Below are positions 31,880 through 44,161 of a stretch of DNA of 64,000 nt, one piece after another. Every line of letters starts with the position of its first letter. Position 1 is the stretch's first letter. The stretch covers positions 9,595,330 to 9,659,329 of the forward strand of contig NC_092702.1 of NCBI RefSeq assembly GCF_964275005.1, given 5' to 3'. The DNA comes from Diadema setosum. Taxonomy: Eukaryota > Echinodermata > Echinoidea > Diadematoida > Diadematidae. The notes beneath the pieces are model-generated. The model searched no databases. It saw only the letters and a program-made list of their open reading frames with translations, and was not told where the DNA came from. The translations under genes were made by a program, and so were the position numbers.

Positions 31880-32040
31880 ATAAACTCTTAATAAACTCTG
31901 TAAATGATGAAATTGGTAATATATTTGAATGGTTTTGTTGTAATAAACTATTATTAAATATTAGTAAATCTCAATATGTTGTATTTAGATTAAGAGGGAA
32001 AAGAATCCAAAATGACATTGTTCCACTGGTAATAGGCGGT
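31880..32040 (+). mobile_element. LINE A, part 1 (reverse transcriptase thumb)
   Basis: Frame reads V-N-D-E-I-G-N-I-F-E-W-F, then N-K-L-L-L-N-I-S-K-S-Q-Y and V-I-G-G-N. This matches the region after the catalytic box in CR1/L2-type reverse transcriptases. The frame continues without a gap at 34219 once the insertion of LINE B is removed. The 5' end is truncated near 31880. Confidence 0.7.
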
Positions 32041-32044
32041 AACC

Positions 32045-34214
32045 TTTTTTTTTTTTTTAGAAAAACTTATTTATAAGAGAATGAGCAATTTTTTGAAGGT
32101 ACATGAAGTTTTTACGAACTATCAGTTTGGTTTTCGTGAGAAACATAGTACTTCGCATGCTCTTTTATATTTCGTTGATAGAGTAGTTCATGCCATCGAT
32201 AATCACTCTCATTTAGTTAGTATTTTCTTGGACTTCTCCAAGGCCTTCGACACCATCAATCATGACATTTTACTTTATAAATTATCGCATTATGGAGTAC
32301 GTGGGAAGGCCTTGGAGTGGTTCAAGAGTTATTTGTTCGATAGAAAACAATTTGTAACAATTAAAAACAATGATTCAGATATCAGAGAAGTCAAATGTGG
32401 CGTCCCACAGGGAAGTCTTTTAGGGCCGTTATTGTTCATTATTTATATCAATGATTTTTGTCGTGTATCTGATGATCTCTCTTTTATTCATTTTGCAGAT
32501 GATACTAACGTATTTTTTGCCCATAATGATATTGATTTTCTTGTTCACAAAATTAACATTGAATTGAATAAAGTGACAAATTGGGTTAGAGCTAATAAGT
32601 TATCACTTAATGCTCAAAAAACGAAATATATGATTTTTAGCAATACTGTTGATAGTTTAAACACTAATATAGTTTTAGATGATTCTCATCTACAAAGAGT
32701 ATCAAATATTAAATTCTTGGGGGTCATTGTAGATGATAAACTTTCCTGGAAATCACATGTTGATAATATTTGTAATATAATATCGCGTAATACAGGTGTT
32801 ATTAATAGATTGAAATTTCATATTCCTCAAAAAACATTACTTATGTTATATTCGTCGTTAATATTGCCTCATTTGAATTATGGAGTTTTAGTATGGGCAA
32901 CACGCATCAGAATTTATTTGAAAGAGTGTCCCTCTTGCAAAAGAAAGCCCTCCGCATTATCTGCCATTCCCCTGTACGTTCTCATACAAACACGTTGTTT
33001 ACCTCCAATAAGCTCTTAAAAATTAAAGATTTGTTTTTGTATAACTTAGGCCAATTTATGTATAAGTATTGTAACAATTTGCTTCCGTCTATTTTTAATT
33101 CCATGTTCCTAAAAAACCAATCATTTCATGAATATGCCACTAGGCGTTCCAATGAATTTCACTTACCCCTCTTACGCACGATTCTTGCTAAAAATACACT
33201 TATTTATATCGGCCCAAATTATTGGAATTCTCTGAATCATGATATAAAAAACGCCCCATCCATACATTCTTTCAAGAGGAGACTGAAGTCCTTTCTATTG
33301 CAGTCGTATGACTTTCCAGGACTCAACTAGCCATTTGGCCTTCTCTCTCACATACAGACTTACTCTTTCCTCTTTGAAGAATAAATTCTAATCTTTTGGA
33401 TGTCTGCTGCTATCCACGCTTTCGCCAAAAGAGTCAAAGACATGAACAATAATGATGAATGTCTGTCTTATTCCTGTTCTCACGTCCCTTCAATTCCTTG
33501 CTTTTCTCCTTTCAGACGCTACAATCACTTTTTTCCCCTCCACATCCATTTTCTGTGTCCCTTGATACACTTCTGTCGAAGATCGCTGTCTCTCTCTCTC
33601 TTGTGCATTTTCGTTTGCTATTTTGTCTTCTATTTGTTCATCGTTTCCATTCCGTTTTGTCCCGTACAGCCTTTTCTTCAGTAGTTGTTTTGCTGTTTAG
33701 TCTTGTTTCATGTTTTTTCGCGTCTGTTAGTCTTGTCCATCCCGTTTTGTCCCGTACAGCCTTTTCTCCAGTAGTTGTTTTGTTGCCTAGTCTTGTCCTG
33801 TGTTGTTCACGTCTGTAATAGTAAGTGTATTTATCTGTGATTCTAGTTCTCAGTGGGCTTCCAGACTTCTTCCTCTTTTTTTCCCCTCTCCTATAGTATT
33901 TATAATGCTTTAATTAATTTTTCCATTGACGTTATTATTCCAGAGGGGCCCACATTCTACAAGCTCTGTCTTTTTAGTGGGTCTCTCCATTTTTCGCACT
34001 TTAAGCAAAGTTATACATGTACTATATTTCGATCACTTCTGTTTTTTTTTGTTTTTTTTTACTATAATGTATAATTACTATGTGGTCCTCCTCAATTGTT
34101 TTATATTCTTTTCGATACATAATGTTATGTTTACCTTATTCTCTGTTGTCAAAAGAAGTGCAACTTATATGTTTTGTCGAAAAATGAAATAAACTTTGAA
34201 TTGAAATTGAATTG
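32045..34214 (+). mobile_element. LINE B inserted into LINE A (CR1/L2-like)
   Basis: An open frame at 32081-32935 carries reverse transcriptase motifs: F-R-E-K-H-S-T, L-D-F-S-K-A-F-D-T-I-N-H-D-I-L, V-P-Q-G-S-L-L-G-P-L-L-F and F-A-D-D-T-N-V. One frameshift near 32900-32935 moves the C-terminal part to the next frame, ending at 33330. No endonuclease region remains, so it is 5'-truncated, starting in a T run at 32045. The 3' UTR ends in a TTGAAT-type tail at about 34190-34214. AACC flanks both ends (32041-32044 and 34215-34218). The target frame of LINE A is restored exactly when it is removed. Confidence 0.85.
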
Positions 34215-34218
34215 AACC

Positions 34219-34307
34219 AGATTGAACGAAGCCATAATGTGCGATTCCTAGGCGTTATAGTCGATGAATATTTATCGTGGAAAGACCACGTCAGTTACGT
34301 CTGTACT
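34219..34307 (+). mobile_element. LINE A, part 2
   Basis: Encodes Q-I-E-R-S-H-N-V-R-F-L-G-V-I-V-D-E-Y-L and S-W-K-D-H-V-S-Y-V-C-T, the conserved F-L-G-V-x-x-D region. It is cut by the hAT-like insertion at 34308; the last 8 bases are its target duplication. Confidence 0.8.
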
Positions 34308-37200
34308 CAGTGGCGTAACTACGGGGGGGCATGGGGGGGCACGTGCCCCCCCAATTCGCTGGTAAAAAAAAAAAAAAGAAAAAAAACTACCAAAATGGTA
34401 ATTCAAGGGTTAGTAAACTGCTTTTGAAATCGACATGAAAGGATAATCAAGAAAAAAGATATTTTTCTAAGATTTCTTGTAACCATATAATTAAAGAGGT
34501 ATTATAGTGAAACATTGTTCAAAAAGCCCGGAGACGACAAAAGATTGTGATTCAGTGTGATTCCTGGTTGGCATTTTGAATACAAGCAGGATGTGCGTAG
34601 TGTATACTCAGAACATCGGAATGGCAAAAAGAGTCGCTGCAATGTTGCGCAATGTGATGTTTGATATAGGTTGTACACATTTGCTATCAAAGCTTGATCA
34701 TTGATTTTGCAGTGTTGCTTTACATACTAGTCTATATCAAAATGCCTTGCATTGTCAATAATAAGACTCGACCTTGGCTATTTCCTAACTTTTCCAACTA
34801 TATGAAACACACACACTCACAAACACAAACAAATTAGGGGATGCTCTATGTAAAGTGCAGATTTTGGACATCCTTCTCCCGCTTGGTCACTTCGACGCCC
34901 CCTCGCTGGTCATACCACCCCCAATCATGAACATAAACCGACACCATTGACTACCAGTGGCGGATCCAGGGGGCGCATCGGGCGCCCCCTCCCTCCAAAG
35001 CGAAAAAATATATATGTAGCTACAAACGACAGTTTTTGGACTGTAAAATGTCAAAATTTTCAAGCTCGCTCGCTTCGCTCGCTCGCATTTAATCGTTATG
35101 CAATTCTCTTGATGCTGCTGTCAGTAATTGCCAGCAGTTGCGCCCGGTGCGTCCCCTGCCCTTAATTTCCAAAGCGAAAAAATATAGCTACAAACGGCAG
35201 TTTGGGGACTGTAAAATGTCAAAATTTTCAAGCTCGCTCGCTCGCATTTAATCATTATGCAATTCTGATGTTGCTGTAAGTAATTGCCAGCAGTTGCGCC
35301 CGGTGCGCCCCCTCCCCTTAATTTCCAAAGCGAAAAAAATATAGCTTCAAACTGCAGTTTTGGGACTGTAAAATGTCAAAATTTTCAAGCTCGCTCGCTC
35401 CGCTTGCTCGCATTTAATCGTTATGCAATTCTCCTGATGTTGCTGTCAGTAATTGCCAGCAGTTGTGCCCGGTGCTCCCAGGCCCTCTCCTTAATTTCCA
35501 ACGCGAAAAAATACAGCTAAAAACTGCAGTTTTGGGACTGTAAAATGTCAAAATTTTCAAGCTCGCTCGCTTCGCTCGCTCGCATTTAATCGTTATGCAA
35601 TGCTCCTGATGTTGCTGTCAGTAATTGCCAGCAGTTGCGCCCGGTGCGCCCCCTCTCCTTAATTTCCAAAGCGAAAAGATATAGCTACAAACGGCAGTTT
35701 GGAGACTGTAAAATGTCAAAATTTTCAAGCTCGCTCGCTTCGCTCGCTCGCATTTAATCGCTATGCAATTCTCCTGATGTTGCTGTCAGTAATTGCCAGC
35801 AGTTGCGCCCGATGCGCCCCCTCCCCTTAATTTCCAAAGCGAAAAAATATACACAAAAAAAAAAAACGGCAGTTTTGGGAACATAAAATGTCAAAATTTT
35901 CAAGCTCGCTCGCTTCGCTTGCTCACATTTAATCGTTATGCAATTTTCCCGATGTTGCTGTCAGTAATTGCCAGCAGTTGTGCCCGGTGCTCCCAGGCCC
36001 TCTCCTTAATTTCCAACGCGAAAAAATATAGCTAAAAACTGCAGTTTTGGGACTGTAAAATGTTAAAATTTTCAAGCTCGCTCGCTTCGCTCGCTCGCAT
36101 TTAATCGTTATGCAATGCTCCTGATGTTGCTGACAGTAATTGCCAGCAGTTGCGCCCGGTGCGCCCCCTCTCCTTAATTTCCAAAGCGAAAAGATATAGC
36201 TACAAACGGCAGTTTGGAGACTGTAAAATGTCAAAATTTTCAAGCTCGCTCGCTTCGCTCGCTCGCATTTAATCGCTATGCAATTCTCCTGATGTTGCTG
36301 TCAGTAATTGCCAGCAGTTGCGCCCGATGCGCCCCCTCCCCTTAATTTCCAAAGCGAAAAAATATACAAAAAAAAAAACGGCAGTTTTGGGAACATAAAA
36401 TGTCAAAATTTTCAAGCTCGCTCGCTTCGCTTGCTCGCATTTAATCGTTATGCAATTCTCCTGATGTTGCTGTCAGTAATTGCCAGCAGTTGTGCCCGGT
36501 GCGCCCAGGCCCTCTCCTTAATTTCCAAAGCGAAAAAATATAGCTAAAAACTGCAGTTTTGGGACTGTAAAATGTTAAAATTTTCAAGCTCGCTCGCTTC
36601 GCTCGCTCGCATTTAATCGTTATGCAATGCTCCTGATGTTGCTGTCAGTAATTGCCAGCAGTTGCGCCCGGTGCGCCCCCTCTCCTTAATTTCCAAAGCG
36701 AAAAGATATAGCTACAAACGGCAGTTTGGAGACTGTAAAATGTCAAAATTTTCAAGCTCGCTCGCTTCGCTCGCTCGCATTTAATCGCTATGCAATTCTC
36801 CTGATGTTGCTGTCAGTAATTGCCAGCAGTTGCGCCGATGCGCCCCCTCCCCTTAATTTCCAAAGCGAAAAAATATACAAAAAAACGGCAGTTTTGGGAA
36901 CATAAAATGTCAAAATTTTCAAGCTCGCTCGCTTCTCTCGCTCGCATTTAACCGTTATATGCCATTCTCGTGATATTACTGCCAGTAATTGCCAGCAGTT
37001 GCACCCGGTGCGCCCCCCCCCCCTGAATTTCCAAAGCGAAAAAATATAGCTACAAACGGCAGTTTTGGGAACATAAAATGTCAAAATTTTCAAGCTCGCT
37101 CGCTTCGCTCGCTCGCATTTAACCGTGATGCCATTCTCGTGATGTTACTGCCAGCAACTGCCAGCAGTTGCGCCCGGTGCAACCCCCTTAATTTCCAAAG

Positions 37201-37244
<44 letters not shown>

Positions 37245-37439
37245 ATATATATATATATATATATACATATATTATCATATATAGCTACAAACGGCAGTTT
37301 GGGGACTGTAAAATGTCAAAATTTTCAAGCTCGCTCGCTCCGCTCGCTCGCATTTAATTGTTACGTTATGCAATTCTAATGTTGTTGCCATGAGGTGCCC
37401 CCCCAATGTCTTGACCCACGGTACGCCACTGTCTGTACT
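34300..37439 (+). mobile_element. 3.1-kb hAT-like nonautonomous element, copy 1 (with TSD)
   Basis: The element is 34308-37431. Its ends are CAGTGGCGTAACTAC and, on the complement, CAGTGGCGTACCGTG, each followed by G-rich sequence. TCTGTACT flanks both sides exactly (34300-34307 and 37432-37439). The 8-bp duplication and CAGTGGCG ends fit the hAT superfamily. No transposase is present. About 2.4 kb of the interior is a tandem array of a 170-bp unit. It interrupts LINE A. The inverted copy at 59741-62875 is nearly identical, so both moved recently. Confidence 0.85.
34960..37380. repeat. About 13 tandem copies of a 170-bp unit inside hAT copy 1
   Basis: Each unit contains GCCAGCAGTTG, CCTTAATTTCC, AAAATGTCAAAATTTTCAAG and GCTCGCTCGCTTCGCTCGCT. 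About 13 GCCAGCAGTTG starts are counted at 150-173 bp spacing. The last unit is interrupted by a (TA)n run at 37203-37266. A hAT-like end, CAGTGGCGGATCC, stands at 34955 at the edge of the array. Apparent open frames across the array are repeat artefacts. Confidence 0.85.
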
Positions 37440-38353
37440 AAAGTTTCTCGTAGTGTTGGTATCTTATCCAAGTTACGTCTCTATTTACCAAAAGAAACCT
37501 TAATTACTCTGTATAATGCCATAGTTATGCCTCATTTTAATGTACTGTAATGTAGCTTGGGGAAATACTTATAAGACTCATATAGATAAGTTGATTGTTC
37601 TTCAGAAAAAAGCTGTAAGGTATATTACAAATTCAAATTATAGAAGTCCAAGTTTGCCATTGTTTATTCAACTTCATATTTTGCCATTTGAAAAATTAGT
37701 TATCTTGAGTTGCTTGATTTTTATGTTTAAGACACAAGGTGATCCGAAATCTTTCATGAAGGATGCGTTTGTGTTAAATTCTACCGTTCATGCTTATAAT
37801 AAAAGTAATCTCATTCATCAACCCTTTGTAAGAACTCAAACTGCCCAAAATTCATTTGTATATGTTTGTATTAGAGAATGGAATAATTTGCCATTAAGAA
37901 TTAGGTCAGCCTCAACACTATCCAACTTTAAACGTACATGTCGCATCTATCTTGAGGGAAATTTGTAAAACAAGAATTGATCAGGGAAGCTGAATTCAAA
38001 AGTATAGTAAAATAGAAAGTATCTTTCTGCAATTTCATGTGAACTACATGTATGTGCATGAGCGTTTTTGTGACACGTGTTTGTGTGATTGAATGTGTGT
38101 GTGTATGTGTGTGTGTGCGTGTGTATGTGTGCTTGTGTTGCATCTGTCCTATGTAAATATGTTACTATTATACTTCTTGTTAATATGCTTAAAACTTTAG
38201 TATGTTTTGTTTTATATGTTTATCCGGGACCCCTTTTTTACAAGCTCTGCTTCTTTTGGGGTCCCAAACCATTCATTATTCTTAATGCTGTATCCTTTTG
38301 TAAAATGTCAAATGTTTAATGAATTGGTTAAATAAAACTTGAACTTGAACTTG
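37440..38353 (+). mobile_element. LINE A, part 3: C-terminal end and 3' tail
   Basis: Continues with K-V-S-R-S-V-G-I-L-S-K-L, a one-base frame shift near 37545, then V-A-W-G-N-T-Y, L-Q-K-K-A-V-R-Y-I and F-K-R-T-C-R-I-Y, stopping at 37968. The 3' UTR has a (TG)n run and a short hairpin around GGGACCCC, and ends in AATAAAACTTGAACTTGAAC, a TTGAAC-type tail like that of CR1/L2 LINEs. Similar hairpin words occur in the 3' UTR of LINE B. Confidence 0.8.
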
Positions 38354-39062
38354 AAGGAAGCGGTATTGTAATGGAATTACATTTCTGCATTTCTGAAATA
38401 TATGAGGCTCCGATGTCATCAACACTGTTCAGTGTAACGTGTTTCAGATTTTCCAGAGTATTGGTTTCTCCGCTCGAGGATAACAATAAATTCCACATAA
38501 TTGTCTATACATGAAGCTGTCAATTTATATGTACTACATGATGTGAAATTATGAAAATCGTTTGAAATGCCCCTTTAATTCTGTGGTGGAGCTCCAATAA
38601 GCGTTCCATCACTTGAACATTTATGATGAAAATTAGAGGTCGAAATAGAATAACTTAGGTACTCGTTTTCTAGGCGTAAAGAATAGAAAATGCGACCTTC
38701 TATATACCTTCCAAGGTCCATTGATGAATACTCAGTGAGAGACGGAAGGTTGTTTAGAGATGGAGAAAAACATTCAGATATTTATATCAGTAAAAGATAT
38801 TTAAGAAAAAATACTGATAAAGTATGTAAAGATATTTGATCCAAGGTTGTGATGTTTTGCAATATTCTCCAACCTCCCTCTCTCCTGAAGGTTAATGTCT
38901 GTCTGTAGCATCAAGGGATATTTTCTTTCAAAACACTCCCTGCAAACTATTCATTTGGTGGTCGCTTTGATGTCTTATTTTTCCCGCTTGAATTGTTTAA
39001 TACTTTCTATTTGTGATGGGTATACAGTATAAAAATTCGAAGGTAGGCAGCCTACACAGTAT

Positions 39063-39100
<38 letters not shown>

Positions 39101-39359
39101 CCCTCGGTGTGTTTATTGCAATGATGTGTCAATCATCTTTCATCTATAAGTCAGGGGAAGAATTTTTGAAGACCTTGCTGCTATTTTGTGGCTGAACAAC
39201 TGCTTTCGGACTTAAAATCGTTTGTTGATTTGACGATCTCCCAAATGACCAATGATAGGACATTGGCAATAAATATTTTTCTAACCATTCAAATTTGAAC
39301 TTCTATTTATGAATAAACGAACCAAGTATTCCCTAGATACCAGGCTTGGAACCGTGTGG

Positions 39360-39655
39360 TTATTTTCCTAATCCTTCGTAAGTAGTTTCGTAATTCCTAA
39401 GGTTCGTTAGTATGTACACCGTCTTTACATTTTCGGATTAACAAACCCTCGGAACAACGAATCTTATCTCATGTTCAAAATTACGAACCTTCGGGAAAAA
39501 ATATTTACACAGTAACAACACAAGTCTAATCTGATTTACGAACCTCTATAGGTATAGGGAATTTGTGTGTTTCGGAAAGCGAACCTTAATTCAGAATGAC
39601 GAGCCTTGTCTCAATTTCGGATTCACGAACCTTTGGAGTAACGAACATCACCCAT
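39360..39655. repeat. Degenerate TTCGGATTAACGAAC-type repeat, copy 2
   Basis: Recurring words TTCGGATTAACAAACC, CGGAACAACGAATC, TTACGAACCTTCGG and TTCGGATTCACGAACC over about 300 bp. Same motif family as 21635-21830. Noncoding. Confidence 0.5.
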
Positions 39656-40094
39656 TTTTATAGGTGATAACTGGAAATATGGTGCGCAGATACTTGCATG
39701 CCATCATGTTGCCACTGCGATATTTCTCAATAGAAATCATATTTCATTTAATTATTCTTATTTCAATATTCTCAACTATCAAAGCATGTACAGGCTATTC
39801 ATTTCCGTCCGACAGAATAACAAAGTCAAATGAAAACACTGAACGTAAAGCAAAGGAATCAAGATCTTTGTTAGTCAACCATATCTCAAGTAGGCCTTAT
39901 AGAATGAAGACTGTGCAGTACACAGAATTACGTTTGCTCATTAGTATATAAAAGTAAAAAGAGTCACGCCTATGAAATATTATCTCCTTTCTATATGACT
40001 GTTCCAACTCCGCATAAAACTCCCAGAAAGGCAGTTTGAAAAGATTCAATCATACACACAACCATATAACCATACCTGTCAGGGGCCACGGGAC

Positions 40095-40130
<36 letters not shown>

Positions 40131-40984
40131 TTGTAGGGGTATGTGTGTGGTTGATCTTTCCTCGATGGTAACAGCAAGAGGCAACCAAAAAAAAAAAAAA
40201 AAAAAAAAACGGGGTGGGGACACTTCATGAGACAGAGTCTTTCTTGACGTCTCTCACAAAGTCAGTGCACAACGCTGCCTTCTTCGTCTAATGATCTGAA
40301 TTACCGAAAACACATAGGGACCCTACATAATGTGCATATGCAAGAACATGCATACATTACAATGTACTGTATTATGTGTCGGCGATCCATCAGTAGCTTT
40401 CAATGCATGGGCCATTGCCACCATCGAACTCAACATCGCTCTGTGAGCTATGCGCTTTGCTGCCATCTACGGAGAAACATTGCGAAAGCCTGCGGAATTT
40501 ACTCATGAGTAAATGTGGATTGCTCAAAGCCACGTATGGATTGAAATAAACGTTTTTCTCTTATCGATAAGCGTTAATTGCATTCAAAAAGTGGAATTTT
40601 ACACGGTTTGTAAACAGAACTTCTCTAAAGCGAAGACAAAATGATAATGACCACGATAATGATGATGATGATATAATAATGATAATCATCATCATCATCA
40701 TCATCACCAAATACACACACCGTGTCGGATGCTCAAAACAAAGACTGATTTCATCCAAACTTGACAGAAACAAGACCATAAGTATGAAAAGGTAAAAGTA
40801 CACCTCCCAGATTTACACATTGAAAGGGAAATTGTTTTTGTCAAAGAAATACTATGGTTGGGGATTATGTATATAATAGATAGGAAGCTATCAGAAAGAT
40901 ATTACATACTGTATAACTAGCACACCACGGACAGACAGACCAACTGATGATCATATTTTAATATGTACAATTTCACAGATGATT

Positions 40985-40986
<2 letters not shown>

Positions 40987-41055
<69 letters not shown>
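40987..41055. repeat. (GT)n microsatellite
   Basis: About 34 GT units without interruption. Confidence 0.92.
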
Positions 41056-41058
<3 letters not shown>

Positions 41059-43495
41059 ACTTGGATTCTTCTACTGCTTAACTGTAATTTTGTAATTTAA
41101 GCATTTGAGTGTAAGTCAGATTGTGAGCGAGTTCACCGGATATGGGGTTGGGGTGTCTTTTCCCTTCTGTTTGATGTGTTTGTTTCTTTTCCTTTTTTTA
41201 CCTACAAAATTCTCTCTTTTTCATTCTCAATATCGACAATGTGGAATTTATGTAGTCATAATGAAATATGTGTTGTCTTCTCATGAATTAATTTGTATAT
41301 TGTTTATAAATGAAAAAGAAAGTAAAGTAAAAGATTGACACAAAATAACTGCACAAGACAGAAGTAGACGGTGAACGAATGACGAAAGGATAACTAAGCG
41401 GTAAAACCAAAACAAAAGGATCACAGGGCCAAACTGGTTCTGTGCACTCAGTTTCAACAAATAACATGTCATCATCCTACATGCATACAGATACCAACCT
41501 CCTTTAAGGAGGCTAAAGGCTAAAGACGGACAATACCAATTTGCTCTAACGCTGTGTTTATTCTTGAATTTGGGTATCAATGCCCCTCAGAAGTTTGAAT
41601 AGAAATCCCTCTGTTTGCCTGTGCTGGGACGCGAGAGGCTTAACCACACCTGGTGAGAAGTGATAGTTTAGGAATAGGTTCATAGTGATTTATGTTCATT
41701 CGAGACGACAGTAATTGGAGGAGAAAAGTCTTTAGCAACATTCATCCTAATCGCTACTCCAAGGAATTGGAAAGCAGCAGTGCGTTTGGCACTTCTATAA
41801 CTGTGTGGACCCACCTGCCGTAAGTGCCATTAATAATTCTCGGTAATAGAACTATGACATCCTTTGCTCATAAGGGTTAAGCCATGGTTAAAGACAGTGT
41901 GTTCCACGGTGTCTTTTGGTGTAAAGAAAACTGGTTAAAATTGAAACACTGGTTGAAGGTGAAACACTTACTGAAAGCCTTTGCGTCTATGGGGGGGGGG
42001 GGGGAGAGGGAAGGAAAACTTTACCACTCTAGCGAATTCCGTGAAGGACGGTTCCAGGACACGATTTTAAAACAAAGGTTGTATGTCTGTCAAAATAAAA
42101 GGTTGTGTCTGTCCAAAGGGATTCGAACGTCGAAACAGAATTACGCCTTGTCTGTCTGCATACATTGGTATTATCATGTATGATGTCTCATAAGCGATGT
42201 GTTGTGGTTTGGCATAGCTATGTGAGGGAAATGCATGAACACATTAACGCATATGAGCTCGATGTGGAATTGTGGTCTAACTGTTTCTTTTCGAAAGAGT
42301 TCAACCCATATTGGTTGACGTGTTGGATGCCAGTGTTGATTCAATGTATTCGAAACCTGAAATTCAATGTCTTTCTCAGATACCTGACTCAAAATAGTGT
42401 GCGTTCTTCAAATTTATACGTTATATACATACAAACATATACGAACAGCTTAGGTTCCTCTTTGATGCTGATGCCAGGCCGAATTCTTGTTTTCTCTTTT
42501 GTTTTTCATAAAATATCTAACATTTACCTCATACTTTGATTTCTCTTTTTTTTTTTTAGAATCAAGTTGACATCAGTGCAAAACAATTACATAGTTTAAA
42601 AAAAATTACTAACAAAATACGGAATCGTTTTAAAGGCTTGTAATAAATGTTGTGAATATTATGCTCTGATAGCAAGAGGTAAAGATGAAAAGATGAATTT
42701 GAATTGATTTGATGCCATGTGATGTAACAAAGCAAGATTCTTTTTTCTTATATTCCGAAAAACAATACTGACGATTAAAAAAAAAAGCAAAATCAAGTTC
42801 TCGATATTTGGGATGCAATAATGTAAAACATTGGAAAGTAAACAACATAAAGTAACGTTAGTCAAGACTGGACATGTAAACACGTACAAAAATAGAAATA
42901 CATGTACAAAAATAGATAGATTTTGACCACCAGTTGATTCGGTAACGAATGAATACTTACAAATTTACCAACCTCACGTTGAATGTCCCTTTTTTCTGTT
43001 AATCGGAGTCGACTTTTTCCCCTGCAGCAAGAAAAAACAAAACAAATTCCATCTCGATGATCATATAAATCAAGGATTAAATGCAGCCGTGGAAGACGTA
43101 AATTATAGCTTCAAAAGTTCAGAAAAGGATCCACATAGATTCTCAAGTGGAAATATTCCATAGATCACCTTTTAATGTAAATAAATAGAAAACTACTGGC
43201 CATTTATCGCGATTATGAAAACAACAGCCCATTTCGGACTAATAAATCACTCCTGACTTCTGCAGAGGTTCCGCGGGATGGGATAGGTAAAAGACATTTT
43301 TCTTTCTTTAAACAGATTTTTATTTCGATCACGAATTCCGTCAACGCTCCAAAGTGTTTTCACTGACCAAGCATTCTTTGTCTTTTTCTTCTTCTTCTTC
43401 TTCTTCTTCTTCTTCTTCTCCTCTTTTTTTTTCATGACAAACTTCATAACTTCACTGGCTTGCATACGGTAGAATGATGCATTTGTCTTATTTAA

Positions 43496-43535
<40 letters not shown>

Positions 43536-43854
43536 CAATAGCAGCGGTCACACTGGCAAAAGATAGGGAAGTTGAAAACTATTGTTTATCATTGGGAGCA
43601 GTGATTAAAACGTTCGAGTTATCTCATTTAATGCAGATGTACAGTTCTGTTGTATCACAAAACATCCTACCATGTAAAAAATTGCAATAAAGCCACAAAT
43701 ATAAGGAGATTTTTTTTTTTTTGGTTTTAAAGAAGGAAAGAAGAGAGAGAGAAAAAAAGTGGGACCCTATACAAATAATTTGCTCCAGACAACACTAACA
43801 TAAAACAAGCATTATAAATCTTAGAGATATTAAACGAGAATATTAAATATACTA

Positions 43855-43965
43855 TGTCTCCACAAGGGAGCTCATCGTCTCCACGAGGGAGCTCATAATG
43901 GACATCTCCACAAAGGAGCTCATTAAGTCTCCACGAGGGAGCTCATAATGGACATCTCCCTTTGA
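43855..43965. repeat. Minisatellite
   Basis: Four imperfect units of TCTCCACGAGGGAGCTCAT, two with an extra AATGGACA spacer, in direct tandem. Noncoding. Confidence 0.65.
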
Positions 43966-44073
43966 TATTGGTGAATATATACATACCTCATATTCTTCAC
44001 GCAAACTCAAATAACTATACAATACACGCGTGCGTGTACCGCACACAAACTCACCCACGCACATACACTCAAA

Positions 44074-44079
<6 letters not shown>

Positions 44080-44158
<79 letters not shown>
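44080..44158. repeat. (AC)n microsatellite
   Basis: Nearly 40 AC units with rare GC variants. It creates the long Cys-Val frames on the minus strand. Confidence 0.92.

Positions 44159-44161
<3 letters not shown>

Noticed and set aside
34947-37357. Series of similar 70-120 codon frames (Q-A-R-S-L-R-S-L-A-F) suggesting a repeated protein family or a CRISPR-like array
   Set aside because: They are frames of the 170-bp tandem unit inside the hAT element, present on both strands and in both copies. There are no distinct spacers.
39664-39951. 95-codon frame with a hydrophobic stretch, resembling a small secreted protein
   Set aside because: No conserved pattern; directly follows a degenerate repeat and has no supporting context.
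42105-42539. 144-codon open frame as a possible gene
   Set aside because: No domain, signal peptide or neighbour support; AT-rich with rare-looking composition. A frame this long is expected by chance in a window this size.
43852-44154. Cys-Val-rich 100-codon frame
   Set aside because: Pure translation of an (AC)n microsatellite plus a minisatellite.
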